Assembly (NCBI RefSeq): GCF_003313245.1
Contig: NZ_QJSD01000002.1
Coordinates: 534,979-598,978, forward strand
Length of the DNA: 64,000 bases
Origin: Primorskyibacter marinus
GTDB lineage: Bacteria; Pseudomonadota; Alphaproteobacteria; Rhodobacterales; Rhodobacteraceae
Direction: 5' to 3'
Positions within the stretch are counted from its first letter, which is position 1, and every line of letters starts with the position of its first letter. The position numbers and the translations under genes are program-made. Under the pieces are notes generated by a model, which worked only from the letters and a program-made list of their open reading frames with translations, ran no database searches and was not told where the DNA came from. Shown piece after piece: positions 36,697 through 45,811 of the stretch.

Positions 36697-37164
36697 ATGC
36701 GCTGCCCGTTTTGCGGAAATATCGACACACAGGTCAAGGATTCACGTCCCGCCGAGGACCATGTCTCGATCCGGCGGCGACGTTTCTGTCCGGCATGTGG
36801 CGGCCGTTTTACCACCTATGAACGCGTGCAGCTGCGCGATCTGGTGGTCATCAAGACCAATGGCCGACGCGAAGATTTCGACCGCGACAAGCTGGAGCGC
36901 TCGATCCGCATTTCCATGCAGAAACGCCCGGTAGAGCCGGAACGGATCGACCAGATGATCTCTGGCATCGTGCGGCGGCTGGAAAGCATGGGCGAAACCG
37001 ACATCCCGTCCAAGCAGATCGGCGAGATCGTGATGGAGGCGCTGGCCCGGATCGACACCGTCGCCTATGTGCGCTTTGCCAGCGTTTACAAGAATTTTCA
37101 GGCCGCCGATGACTTCGACAAGTTCGTCAGCGAGCTGCGTCCGGACACCGCCCCGGAAAAGTGA
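36697..37164 (+). CDS. nrdR: transcriptional repressor NrdR
   Basis: A 155-residue zinc and ATP-cone repressor of ribonucleotide reductase genes. The N-terminal zinc ribbon MRCPFCGN...[13 protein letters not shown] is complete and is followed by the ATP-cone ([17 protein letters not shown]). Its TGA overlaps the GTG start of ribD by 4 bases (GTGA), the common nrdR-ribD coupling of alphaproteobacteria. The start is the first ATG and is preceded by GGGGGATGG, which is a modest ribosome-binding site. Confidence 0.96.
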   Translation: MRCPFCGNIDTQVKDSRPAEDHVSIRRRRFCPACGGRFTTYERVQLRDLVVIKTNGRREDFDRDKLERSIRISMQKRPVEPERIDQMISGIVRRLESMGETDIPSKQIGEIVMEALARIDTVAYVRFASVYKNFQAADDFDKFVSELRPDTAPEK

Positions 37165-38267
37165 CAAAGGCTGATACCCGACATATGGCCCACGCGCTGA
37201 CCCTTGGTCGGCGCGGGCAGGGCAGGTGCTGGCCCAATCCGGCGGTGGGCTGTGTGATCGTGCAGGGTGCCCGCATCGTCGGACGCGGCTGGACGCAACC
37301 CGGCGGACGCCCGCATGCCGAAACCGTGGCGCTGGCGCAGGCCGGACAGGCGGCACGCGGGGCCACGGCCTATGTCACGCTGGAACCCTGCGCCCATCAC
37401 GGACAGACCCCGCCCTGCGCCGAGGCGCTGATTGAGGCCGGAATTGCCCGCGTTGTCGCCCCGTTCGAGGATAACGATCCGCGCGTTTCAGGGCGTGGCT
37501 TTGCGATGCTGCGCGCGGCGGGCATCGCCGTCACAACCGGTATTCTGGCAGGTCAGGCCGCCGAGGATCACGCCGGTTTCTTCCGCCGTGTCGAACAGGG
37601 GCGGCCCTGGCTGACGTTGAAACTCGCCACCAGTTTTGATGGCCGCATCGCCACCGCCAGCGGCGAAAGCCAGTGGATCACCGGCCCCGATGCCCGGCGT
37701 CTGGTGCATGCGCAACGCAGCCAGCATGATGCGGTGATGGTGGGTGGCGGCACCGCGCGCACCGACGATCCGTCGCTCACCGTGCGCGGTCTGGGCGTCG
37801 CGCATCAACCCGTGCGGGTCGTGGTGTCGCGCCTGCTCGACCTGCCGCTGATGGGTCAGCTTGCCCGGACCGCTGGCGAGGTACCGCTCTGGATCTGCCA
37901 TGGCCCGGAAGTCGACGCGGCCCTTCACAAGGCGTGGGAGGGGTTGGGCGCGCGCCTGCTTCGCTGCACGTTGCGTGGCCGACAGGTGGATCCCGCGTCG
38001 GTTCTGCAAGCGTTGGGGCAAGCCGGGTTGACCCGCGTCTTTTGCGAAGGCGGCGGAACACTGGCCGCCTCGCTGTTCGAGGCGCGGTTGGTGGATGAGC
38101 TGATCGGCTTTACCGCCGGCGTCGTTCTGGGTGCCGAGGGGCGTCCCTCGATCGGGGCGCTAGGGTTGGAACACCTTGCCGATGCGCCGCGGTTTGATCT
38201 GGTCGAAACGCGCGCAATCGGCCCGGATGTGATGCATCGCTGGACCCGCCGCACAGCGCCGGAGTAG
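37161..38267 (+). CDS. ribD: bifunctional riboflavin biosynthesis deaminase/reductase
   Basis: A 368-residue enzyme that deaminates and then reduces the pyrimidine intermediate of riboflavin synthesis. The N-terminal deaminase has HAE (residues near 52-54) and [11 protein letters not shown] as zinc ligands; the C-terminal RibD_C reductase shows [12 protein letters not shown] and a GGTARTDDP loop. It starts at a GTG overlapping nrdR. The next riboflavin gene, ribE, is 4.7 kb away, with a leftward capsule module in between. Confidence 0.95.
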   Translation: MTKADTRHMAHALTLGRRGQGRCWPNPAVGCVIVQGARIVGRGWTQPGGRPHAETVALAQAGQAARGATAYVTLEPCAHHGQTPPCAEALIEAGIARVVAPFEDNDPRVSGRGFAMLRAAGIAVTTGILAGQAAEDHAGFFRRVEQGRPWLTLKLATSFDGRIATASGESQWITGPDARRLVHAQRSQHDAVMVGGGTARTDDPSLTVRGLGVAHQPVRVVVSRLLDLPLMGQLARTAGEVPLWICHGPEVDAALHKAWEGLGARLLRCTLRGRQVDPASVLQALGQAGLTRVFCEGGGTLAASLFEARLVDELIGFTAGVVLGAEGRPSIGALGLEHLADAPRFDLVETRAIGPDVMHRWTRRTAPE

Positions 38268-38342
38268 CCGCACCACTTGCCTGTCCCTGCCGTCACACGC
38301 AGGCGCGAAGTCCGCAGTTTGAAGACCCGCCCAGATCCAGAT

Positions 38343-40358
38343 CTATCTCCGCCAAAGATGCGCTTGGCTGGCAAAAAGTCCCTGCAATTTGGACAGGCTT
38401 CGGTTGAACGGGCCGGGCCTTGGCACCTGTCCCTTGGCCAGCCGGTCCACGATCACTTCGACCGGACAGGGCAGGCCTGTCACCGGATCGCGGTAGCGCG
38501 GATAGGCGATCAATGTGGCATGCACCAGCCCGGCAAGTGTCACCCGTGCCCGGCGCCGACCGGGCACCTCGCCCAGATCGGTCGTCAGCCCCCAGCCTGC
38601 GTAAAACGGCGCGCCCAGCGTCACCACCCGGCAGCCGCGCAGCAAGGCCTCGAACCCGGTCAGCGAGGTTAGCGTCCAGACCTCGTCCACTGTCTCAAGC
38701 AATCCCGCCATATCGGTGTGAACCAGCACCCTGTCGGCGATCTGACCTGCCTCGGGAATCGTCCCGCTGCGCAGCCCCGCCTCGACATCCGGATGCGGTT
38801 TATAAAGCAGAACCGCATCCGGATTGGCCTGTCTGGCCGCCTTCAAGAGCGCCAGATTGGTCCGAACCGCGCCGCATCCGGTCAGGATGGACGCATCATC
38901 CTCGACCTGTCCGGGCACAAGTATCCGGTGGCCGGGGGGAAGGTCGGGGCGGCGCTGCGACAGGTTGTATTTCGATAGCCCACCGGCCGTGATCGCGCCG
39001 ATCAGGCGTTCGGCGCGCAGGATCTGGTCAGCGGGCAGGTCCGGGCTCTGCGCGATCAACTTTTCCAGATCCGAGGCTCTCGACGGATCGTAATAAATGC
39101 CTGTCGTGTCGCAGACCAGCGATAGCGGCGGGATCAGCTCTGCCCCCAAACCGCGCGAGCGCAGAAACCCGTCCTCGACCCGCACCGCATTCGATCCGGG
39201 CGCGGCCTTACCCGCCCAGACCATATGGCGCAGACCTTTTGATCGGGCGGTTTCCGCCGGGGCGGCATTGTCGAACCGGACCTTCCGCTCATTGCCGAAA
39301 AACCGTTGCAACGGCGCGCGTTTCCACAGGCGCATGCCCTCGGCCACCCATCCATGACGGTCGTCGCGAAAGGCCCGCACCTGCGCCTCCAGCGTCTCGA
39401 CGGCCTGCTCAAATGGGCACAGCCTGTCGCGATACGGGTCGTACCAGCGCGGATAAAGAATCATCGCGGCGGCAAAAAGCTGATCCGGCGTCAGGGGGCG
39501 CTGACGCCGCGCAACAGGTCTTTCGTCGTCGCTTTGCCCCCATCCGGCATAAAAGGGCTGGCCGAAAACGCGCGGGCGATGCCCGGCAAGGATCGCCTCA
39601 AACCCCAGTTGCGACGACAGCGTGTAGACCGCAGCGGCCCCCTGCAACAGCGCCCAGGGCGAGATCGCTTGATCCTGCAAGGTCACGTTGCCACCCGCAT
39701 CCTCTGGCCGGAAATAGCCCGACCGGTGGCCCGCCTGCGTTTCGGGATGGGTCTTCAGCAAGATGCGCCGCGCCGGATGTTCTGCCCGCGCGGCGGCCAG
39801 CATCGCGCGAAACCGCGCCGCATCGCCGTTGCTGGCTGTGACCGAGGCGTCGCCGCGTGTCTGGTCAATAACCAGCACATAACCCGGCTCCGGCGTGGGC
39901 AGGTCGGGATCAAAACTGTTGTATTTGCTCAGATCGGCTGTCTGAAGGCGCGCCATGCCCGTCCGGGCCCGCGCCAACAGCGCAGGATCGTCAAGCGGGT
40001 GCTCCAAAAGCAGTTTTTCCAGATCGCTGGGCTGGCTGGCGTCAAAATGCACGCCCGAGTGGTCGATCTACAGGCCAAGCGGTGGATCACCATCGCGCCC
40101 GGTGCGGACAGAGCGCAGAAACGCGTCCTCGACCCGGACCAGCGACGCCCCGCGACGTTGCGCAATCGCCTCGCCCCGATGGGCCGTCGGGCTACGGCCC
40201 CAGACCCCGATCAGGTCATCCGGCCCCGGCAGACCCAGCGAGACGCGATAACCGGACAGCGCCAGAATACGCCGGACACGGCCTTGGGTCAGAAAACCGC
40301 CATTATAGACGTAGAAACGCCGGGAAGATGGCTTCCCGGCGGTTTCGTTCCGATGCAT
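38343..40358 (-). pseudogene. kpsC: kpsC capsule beta-Kdo transferase gene interrupted by in-frame TAG
   Basis: Read from ATG 40358 to 38343 in one frame, this is a 671-codon KpsC, with two related glycosyltransferase halves (repeats of VRVEDxFLRS and of PSDLEKLL and YKPHPD/LKTHPE type motifs). Codon 97 (40070-40068) is TAG, between PPLGL and IDHSGVHFDA, where homologues continue without a break. Without suppression only a 96-residue stub or a product from a downstream GTG at 40052 would be made. KpsC normally builds the Kdo linker of capsule on lyso-phosphatidylglycerol with KpsS. A sequencing error is possible. Confidence 0.85.
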
Positions 40359-40368
40359 GTCGCGCCCG

Positions 40369-41514
40369 TTAACCGCCCGTCAACGCCGTGGCGGCGGTAT
40401 CTGCCGTTGTAATCGACGTCAGCGAACCGGTCAGCGCCGCCACGACCTTGTTCCATTGCGTGAAAGGGGCCTCGGTCACATATAGCGTGTCGCCGTCGCG
40501 AATGGTGAAATCGCGGGCGGTGAAAATGCCGTTGGGCTGGGTCAGATCCAGCACATAGACCATGCGCTGATCGCCTTGCAGGTCATTGCGGCCCAGAACC
40601 TGATTGGCGATGCTTGCAGATTCGTCGCGCATCACGAACACCCCGGTCGGGTCCGACGCAGAGGGCGTCAGGCCGCCGACCTGCGCAATCGCCTCGATCG
40701 CGGTAAGCGACTGATGTTCAAACTTCATGCGGGCCTGTTGGCCGGTCGCACCCAGCGCGGTAAAGGCGCGGCTGTCCTGTTCGATCACGATGCGGTCGCC
40801 ACCGCGCAACGCGATGTCCATCTGGGGATTCTCGTACAGATCCTTGAACCAGATCTTGCCGGTCTGGCCGCCCCGCAGCACACGGACCTGGGCAACTTCG
40901 GGATCGATTGTCACGCCGCCAGCACGGGCCAGCATCGCCGAAAGCGTGCGGGTCGGGCGTTCGATCGGATAGACACCCTGACCGCCCACGGCACCCATCA
41001 GGCTGACAGCCGCCCCGTCCCCGGCCAAGCGGCGCACCTGCACCTGCGGATCGGGGGTCTGGTCGGCCAGCTTGTTGGTGATGATACGGCGAATCGCCTC
41101 GGGCGTGTTGCCCGCCGCCTTGATGCGTCCTGCATAGGGCACGAAAACAAAACCGTTGCCATCGACCTGCACCTCTTCCAGCACGGTCGCGTTCAGACCT
41201 TCGTTGGACAGAAGCCCGACATCGACGTTTTCCCAGACCGTCAGACCCAGCGTATCACCGGCGCGAATCGTGTCGCTGCCCAAGGCTGCCGCATGCCGGA
41301 AGCTGTCGGAAAACCCGAAGGATGGCACGACGGCAATGGCGCGGGTGACATGATCATCGACGGCAACGACAAAGGCATCGCCGTCCTTCTGGACCGATCC
41401 GGCGTAGATTTCGCGCTTGTTCGGGCCGACACGCGGAAGGCCGCAAGACGCGAGAATCGACACGACGGCCAGAAGAGCCACGGATTTTGTCCAGCGGGTT
41501 GCGGTTGATTTCAC
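40369..41514 (-). CDS. outer-membrane polysaccharide export lipoprotein (Wza/KpsD type)
   Basis: A 381-residue exported lipoprotein. The lipobox LASC puts the lipidated cysteine at 24. The Poly_export domain follows (GDTLGLTVWENVD and VDGNGFVFVPYAGRIKAAG), then SLBB-like repeats (SLMGAVGGQGVYPIE and AIEAIAQVGGLTPSASD). Such proteins form the outer-membrane channel for capsular polysaccharide. It lies between kpsS and kpsC, 10 bases before kpsC. No inner-membrane ABC export genes are in this window. Confidence 0.88.
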   Translation of the reverse strand: MKSTATRWTKSVALLAVVSILASCGLPRVGPNKREIYAGSVQKDGDAFVVAVDDHVTRAIAVVPSFGFSDSFRHAAALGSDTIRAGDTLGLTVWENVDVGLLSNEGLNATVLEEVQVDGNGFVFVPYAGRIKAAGNTPEAIRRIITNKLADQTPDPQVQVRRLAGDGAAVSLMGAVGGQGVYPIERPTRTLSAMLARAGGVTIDPEVAQVRVLRGGQTGKIWFKDLYENPQMDIALRGGDRIVIEQDSRAFTALGATGQQARMKFEHQSLTAIEAIAQVGGLTPSASDPTGVFVMRDESASIANQVLGRNDLQGDQRMVYVLDLTQPNGIFTARDFTIRDGDTLYVTEAPFTQWNKVVAALTGSLTSITTADTAATALTGG

Positions 41515-41610
41515 TGTCTGGCTTCCTCGGACTATTCTTGTTCTGCCTCGGCTGTCCGCCGGAAGCTACCGGAAACCAATCCATATTGCCAGCGCAGGCG
41601 TTACCCGTGG

Positions 41611-42921
41611 TCAGGTCACCAGCCGCAACTGTTGCCGCGGTGCCGCGGTGCCCGACAGCAGCGCATCATAGGGATCCTCGCGGGACAGCATCATGTCGAC
41701 CACATGCCGCAGCAACTGTCTGCGCCCGCGCGCCGAATAGAACCCCCCGGCCACCTGACTGGTTTCCAGAAGATAACGCCGATAATCCTTGTAGGCGCGC
41801 CGGTCCGGGCGCGAGGCACCCGCGAAGAAATCCCTCAAGGATTGGTCCGAGACGAATTCCGGTTGGTTGTAAACAGCTTTTCCAAACACTTTGAGCGGCA
41901 ATCCCCGCCACAGCACCTGTTGCGCGGCGGTCGAATTGATGGTGACGGCACTGCGCGCCTCTTGCAGCATCTGTGCCAGCTTGCCACCATGGACATAGTG
42001 AATGCGACCGCTGATCCCGTGCCGCGATGCCAGTTGGGTAATGACCTTGCGGAACGGGACGCGGCCATCGTCCAGCGGATGTGCCTTGACCACCAGATGA
42101 TGATGCTTTGGCGCGCCGTCGGCGAATCCGCTGATCACCAGTTCCAGAAACTCGCTCATCGAGGTGAAGGGCGAATGCTGCTGAAAGCTGGAATCATGTT
42201 CCAGTTGCAAAAGCGCCAGATGGTAGGGGTAGCCGCCATGCCGGATGCGCGCGGTGGCAATTCGTCGTCGTGCCGCGATCGCGGGCATCAGCAGAAGCTG
42301 TTTGAGATGCAGACGAAATTCCTGACCCACGGACAGTTTGCGATGCGGCTCAAAGTTCTTGTATTTGCCGTTCCGGAACATGACAAACCAGTGATACAGC
42401 GCACCGTACAGGACATGTGCGCGCATATCGCCCCAATGGGACGGGGGCAGGGGGGATTCCATATCGGACCGGCGCAGCGCCTCGACCATTTGCGGCACAG
42501 TCATGTCCATCAGGCGCGAATTGCCATTGGAACCGTTTCGTTCATAGGTCACCCACCAAGGGCGCAGATAGCCTTCTTCGAAGATGTGGACGGTCAGTCC
42601 GCGGCGACGCGCCTCTTTCACCGCGAGGGCGTGTACCGGGCGCGTATCGCCGTAAAGCACGATGTCGGTGACGGATTTGTCATCCACCAGCCCGCCAAAC
42701 CGATCTGGCCATTCTGCGACAGTGCCGATGTAGGGGATGTAGCTTTGCGGATCGGTCCAGTAGGCTTGATCGCCTGCGTTGAAACCGACACGCCAGACAT
42801 CTGCCTCCGCGTGGTGCAGCATCACGCCCAGCCGGTTGAAAAATGGCCCATGTGGTCCCTGAAGAAACAGGAACACGCGCCTATCTGGAGACTCGTTGCT
42901 CAACTTGTTCAAATACCTCAT
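41611..42921 (-). CDS. kpsS: capsule polysaccharide biosynthesis protein KpsS
   Basis: A 436-residue glycosyltransferase that adds the first Kdo of the capsule linker to lyso-phosphatidylglycerol. The family signature is clear: VFLFLQGPHGPFFNRL at the N-terminus, then EEGYLRPWWVTYE, the KAHPLDDGR motif near residue 300 and NSTAAQQVLWRGLPLKVFG. It is the first gene of the leftward capsule unit and is followed, after 90 bases, by the export lipoprotein. The start ATG at 42921 is the only good one. Confidence 0.93.
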   Translation of the reverse strand: MRYLNKLSNESPDRRVFLFLQGPHGPFFNRLGVMLHHAEADVWRVGFNAGDQAYWTDPQSYIPYIGTVAEWPDRFGGLVDDKSVTDIVLYGDTRPVHALAVKEARRRGLTVHIFEEGYLRPWWVTYERNGSNGNSRLMDMTVPQMVEALRRSDMESPLPPSHWGDMRAHVLYGALYHWFVMFRNGKYKNFEPHRKLSVGQEFRLHLKQLLLMPAIAARRRIATARIRHGGYPYHLALLQLEHDSSFQQHSPFTSMSEFLELVISGFADGAPKHHHLVVKAHPLDDGRVPFRKVITQLASRHGISGRIHYVHGGKLAQMLQEARSAVTINSTAAQQVLWRGLPLKVFGKAVYNQPEFVSDQSLRDFFAGASRPDRRAYKDYRRYLLETSQVAGGFYSARGRRQLLRHVVDMMLSREDPYDALLSGTAAPRQQLRLVT

Positions 42922-43011
42922 ACAAAGGCTACATATACACAGCTACAGTCTTGCGGATGACTATGACCGATCAAGAAGCTTCGGTCAAATTAACAGAATG
43001 GGGAAAAGATT

Positions 43012-43599
43012 GTGTTTACGGGCATAATTACGGATGTGGGCGAAATCCTTCAGTTAGAGCAGCGCGGCGATCTGCGCGCCCGGATCGGCACGTCCTATGA
43101 CACGAGCGGCGTCGACATCGGGGCGTCCATCGCCTGTGACGGTGTTTGCCTCACCGTGATCGATCTGGGCGATAACTGGTTCGACGTCGAAATCAGCACC
43201 GAAAGCGTGTCCAGGACCAATCTGGATACATGGGCCAAAGGGCGTGGCGTCAATCTTGAACGGGCGCTCAAGGTCGGCGACGAACTGGGCGGTCACATCG
43301 TCTCGGGCCATGTCGATGGCGTGGCCGAGGTGATCTCGGTCCGGGATGAAGGCGACAGCACGCGCGTTGTCTTGCGCGCCCCGGTTTCGTTGTCGCGGTT
43401 CATCGCGCCGAAAGGATCCGTGGCGCTGAACGGCACATCGCTGACCGTGAACGAGGTCGACGGCGCGGAATTCGGCATCAACTTCATCCCGCATACCAAA
43501 GAGGTCACGACATGGGGTCGGGTGGCCGTCGGGGACCGTGTGAACCTCGAAATCGACACGCTGGCGCGCTACGTCGCGCGTCTGGCAGAGACGGGGTAA
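43012..43599 (+). CDS. ribE: riboflavin synthase alpha subunit
   Basis: A 195-residue enzyme that dismutates two 6,7-dimethyl-8-ribityllumazines to riboflavin. Each half is one lumazine-binding barrel; MFTGIITDVGEI and the second-half HIVSGHVDGVAEV are diagnostic. The start is the GTG at 43012, with GGGGAAAAG seven bases upstream. No FMN riboswitch structure was seen in the short leader. It is separated from ribD by the capsule unit. A strong intrinsic terminator follows it. Confidence 0.95.
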   Translation: MFTGIITDVGEILQLEQRGDLRARIGTSYDTSGVDIGASIACDGVCLTVIDLGDNWFDVEISTESVSRTNLDTWAKGRGVNLERALKVGDELGGHIVSGHVDGVAEVISVRDEGDSTRVVLRAPVSLSRFIAPKGSVALNGTSLTVNEVDGAEFGINFIPHTKEVTTWGRVAVGDRVNLEIDTLARYVARLAETG

Positions 43600-43619
43600 T
43601 CGCCACATACCGAGCGTCC

Positions 43620-43659
43620 GGGGCATTTGTACAATTCCAGCGTACAAATGCCCCCTTTT
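43620..43659. terminator. bidirectional intrinsic terminator between ribE and YeeE gene
   Basis: GGGGCATTTGTAC pairs perfectly with GTACAAATGCCCC over 13 bases around a nine-base loop, followed by CTTTTG on the plus strand. It lies between two convergent genes and should stop transcripts from both. Confidence 0.9.
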
Positions 43660-43678
43660 GCCCCATTCTTCTCGGGCG

Positions 43679-44737
43679 TCACTCTGCCGGCTGAAAGCCT
43701 TCGATCAGTTGCCGCAGGCCAAAGGCCGCGCCCGCAAAGATCGCGGCAAAGGTCACGGGCGCTGAAATCGCCAGCACCGAAAACGCGGTGATGCCCTGAC
43801 CAACCGTGCAGCCAAGCGCGATCACTGCGCCCGCGCCCATGATGGTCGCCCCCAAAATCTGCCGCCGCAATTCGCGCGGATCTTCGCAGGCTTCCCAGCG
43901 GAAATGCCCCTTGAGAAGCGAGCCGATGAACGCCCCGGCCCAAACGCCCGCAACCGATCCGACGGCAAAGGAAACAGGCCGCGCGCTGCCGGTCATGGCA
44001 AACAGAATGCTTTCGCCCATCGGTGCCGAGAAACTATGCGAGACCACGGGCAAGCCTGCAAAGCCGCGCGCCGCAACCCAGCCCGTTCCCGCCCAGCCAG
44101 TGATCACCGCGACCCCGACCACGACGGCCCAGAATATGGCCGCCGGTTCGCGCCACAGGGCGCGGCTGCTCAACGAAGCGGCCAACACGGCTAACCCGAT
44201 GGCAAGGCCCCAGAAAATAACAGAAATTCCAGATGCGCCCGCCAGCATATGCGCGATGCCCGGTGCTCCCTCATCGGTCACAGGCGTCGGCGGGAACAGC
44301 GCCGCACGCAAGGGCGCAAGTGGGCCGCTCAACACCACATAAGCCGAAACACCCATCACCAGCACGATAACAAAACTGCGCAGATCGCCGCCGCCCAGAC
44401 GTGCAATCGCGCCGTAGCCGCAATTGCCCGACAGCGCCATGCCATAGCCAAACATCAGCCCACCGATGATCGAGGCCGCAGGCATCCAGCGCAATGACAG
44501 GTACAATGTCTCTCCCGCAGGCAAGACACCGCTGCCAATCAAGACGAAACTGCCAAGGATCGCCGTGCCAATAGCCGCCCCCCACATCCGCAACCGGAGG
44601 TCCGAGCCGCCGTAAAGCCAGTCTTCAATGGCCCCCAGGGTACAGAACCGGCCCAACCGCGCCGCCAAGCCCAGCAGAACCCCGCCACCAAGGCCGATCA
44701 GCGCGACCAGATGGGCCTCTGTCATAATGTCGAGCAT
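43679..44737 (-). CDS. YeeE/YedE-family sulfur transporter, SoxT-like
   Basis: A 352-residue inner-membrane protein with about nine hydrophobic helices and the family's repeated sulfur-transport modules. Cysteines recur in GRFCTLGAIEDW, GNCGYGAIARLGGG and GCTVGQG, which in the thiosulfate transporter YeeE line the path. The start at 44737 has AAGAGG upstream; earlier in-frame starts lack one. It lies downstream of soxR with a repeat between them. Its place in the sox region suggests sulfur-compound transport or signalling; the name SoxT is inference. Confidence 0.83.
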   Translation of the reverse strand: MLDIMTEAHLVALIGLGGGVLLGLAARLGRFCTLGAIEDWLYGGSDLRLRMWGAAIGTAILGSFVLIGSGVLPAGETLYLSLRWMPAASIIGGLMFGYGMALSGNCGYGAIARLGGGDLRSFVIVLVMGVSAYVVLSGPLAPLRAALFPPTPVTDEGAPGIAHMLAGASGISVIFWGLAIGLAVLAASLSSRALWREPAAIFWAVVVGVAVITGWAGTGWVAARGFAGLPVVSHSFSAPMGESILFAMTGSARPVSFAVGSVAGVWAGAFIGSLLKGHFRWEACEDPRELRRQILGATIMGAGAVIALGCTVGQGITAFSVLAISAPVTFAAIFAGAAFGLRQLIEGFQPAE

Positions 44738-44850
44738 CTTGCGGAACCTCTTCCTGTCCACACGACCGGGTAAAAGCCTGTCCTCATATTACCGACAAAG
44801 TGTTGTCCTGCCGATCAAACGCCATAAGCCCGTCCCTAAGCCTCTGTTTC

Positions 44851-44908
44851 CCCTTCTTCTTCTTGGCCAAAATACTCCGGGGAGCGCGAGGGGCTGGCCC
44901 CTCGCTCC
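44851..44908 (+). repeat. dispersed palindromic intergenic repeat, copy 4
   Basis: Same orientation as copies 1 and 2, with CTTCTTCTTGGCC, AAAATACTCCGGGGAGCG and CGAGGGGCTGGCCCCTCG. It lies between soxR and the YeeE-type gene. On the minus strand, in the direction of these genes, the CTCCCCGGAG stem is followed by TATTTTGG, a possible terminator of soxR. Confidence 0.85.
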
Positions 44909-44968
44909 GATCCTCGCCGCGTAACCGACCCTCTGACGCATTCTCCGCCAATTCGGCTGCAAACCGCA

Positions 44969-45304
44969 TCAATCCTCCGCGCAGAACAACTCGTAAACCC
45001 GCTCCAGCATCAGGCGCGGACGGTCATCCGCCAAACGGTAGTAGATTGCCTTGCCATCGCGGCGGGGCACGACCAGACCTTCCAGTCGCAACCGCGACAG
45101 CTGTTGCGACACGGCGGCCTGGCGCGCCGACAACAGGTCTTCCAGTTCGGTCACCGATTTCTCACCAGAGACCAGATGGCACAGGATCATAAGCCGACCC
45201 TCATGGCTGATCGCCTTCAGAAAGGCCGATGCCGCAGTGGCATTTTCAACGATCTTGTCAAGTTCGCCTTCCGACATGTCGGGGCTAAGTACCGGCAGGG
45301 GCAT
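44969..45304 (-). CDS. soxR: ArsR-family sulfur-oxidation regulator SoxR
   Basis: A 111-residue winged-helix repressor. The recognition helix segment is SARQAAVSQQLSRLRLEGLV. It has just two cysteines, Cys42 (ILCHLVSG) and Cys108 (ELFCAED), at the places used by SqrR, BigR and related persulfide sensors, which form a polysulfide link between them. I use the ATG at 45304; a GTG one codon earlier is possible. It is divergent in function from soxVW and downstream of soxS. Four likely operators (ATTC-N8-GAAT type) precede sox transcripts in this window. Confidence 0.9.
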   Translation of the reverse strand: MPLPVLSPDMSEGELDKIVENATAASAFLKAISHEGRLMILCHLVSGEKSVTELEDLLSARQAAVSQQLSRLRLEGLVVPRRDGKAIYYRLADDRPRLMLERVYELFCAED

Positions 45305-45365
45305 CACTAATGTCCTCGTCGATGGGTTGCAGGGGCTACGCGACCTTGAAGAAAATCCTGTGGTC

Positions 45366-45740
45366 TCAAGAGCCTGCCCCGTAACGTGTGGTGTCGGTCA
45401 ATAGCTTCTCCAGCAAAGCCCAGAAAAACTCTTCTCCGGGATAGCCTTCGATCCGGCCGAGTTCACGCCCGTCATCGACAAGGATGAAGGTTGGGGTGAA
45501 GCTGACGGGCCGGGCAAACCGTACACCCTCGGGCGGATCCTCGTACAGATCCACGCGCAGAAGCGGCGCAAACGCTCCTGCGTCGGTTTTGGGATAGATC
45601 GGCGCGATGACTTCGTTCCAGGCTTCGCACCAATGACAGCCGTCACGTTCCACCATGACAAGCTGCGGGGCGGCACCTGCCGACAGGGCAGCCCCGAAAA
45701 ATACCGCGCATGCGGCAAGAAGATTTCTGATCTGTGCCAT
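45366..45740 (-). CDS. soxS: periplasmic thioredoxin SoxS
   Basis: A 124-residue exported thioredoxin-like protein. The signal peptide spans about 1-23 (cleavage after AGA), and the active site is CHWC at 35-38, following VERDG. SoxS keeps SoxY in an active form by reducing wrong adducts on its carrier cysteine. An in-frame GTG ten codons earlier would give a poor signal sequence, so I choose the ATG at 45740. It is divergent from soxV, with a SoxR-type operator between. Confidence 0.88.
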   Translation of the reverse strand: MAQIRNLLAACAVFFGAALSAGAAPQLVMVERDGCHWCEAWNEVIAPIYPKTDAGAFAPLLRVDLYEDPPEGVRFARPVSFTPTFILVDDGRELGRIEGYPGEEFFWALLEKLLTDTTRYGAGS

Positions 45741-45776
45741 CAGGACCGCATTGACGAAACCATAATCCACAACTTA

Positions 45777-45792
45777 ATTTGAATATGTGAAT
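45777..45792. promoter_or_regulatory. SoxR operator candidate, soxS/soxV intergenic
   Basis: ATTTGAATATGTGAAT fits ATTC-N8-GAAT with one mismatch. It also sits in a larger inverted repeat, TTGAATA-N7-TATTCAA. It lies 20 bases before soxV and 37 bases before soxS, so one site can control both. Confidence 0.7.
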
Positions 45793-45811
45793 TATTCAAG
45801 GAGCGCCACGC

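Noticed and set aside
41632-42960. A 442-codon open frame opposite kpsS
   Set aside because: Shadow of kpsS on the other strand; kpsS itself has clear family motifs and this frame has none.
42922-43011. FMN riboswitch before ribE
   Set aside because: The leader is only 90 bases and lacks the conserved FMN-element segments.
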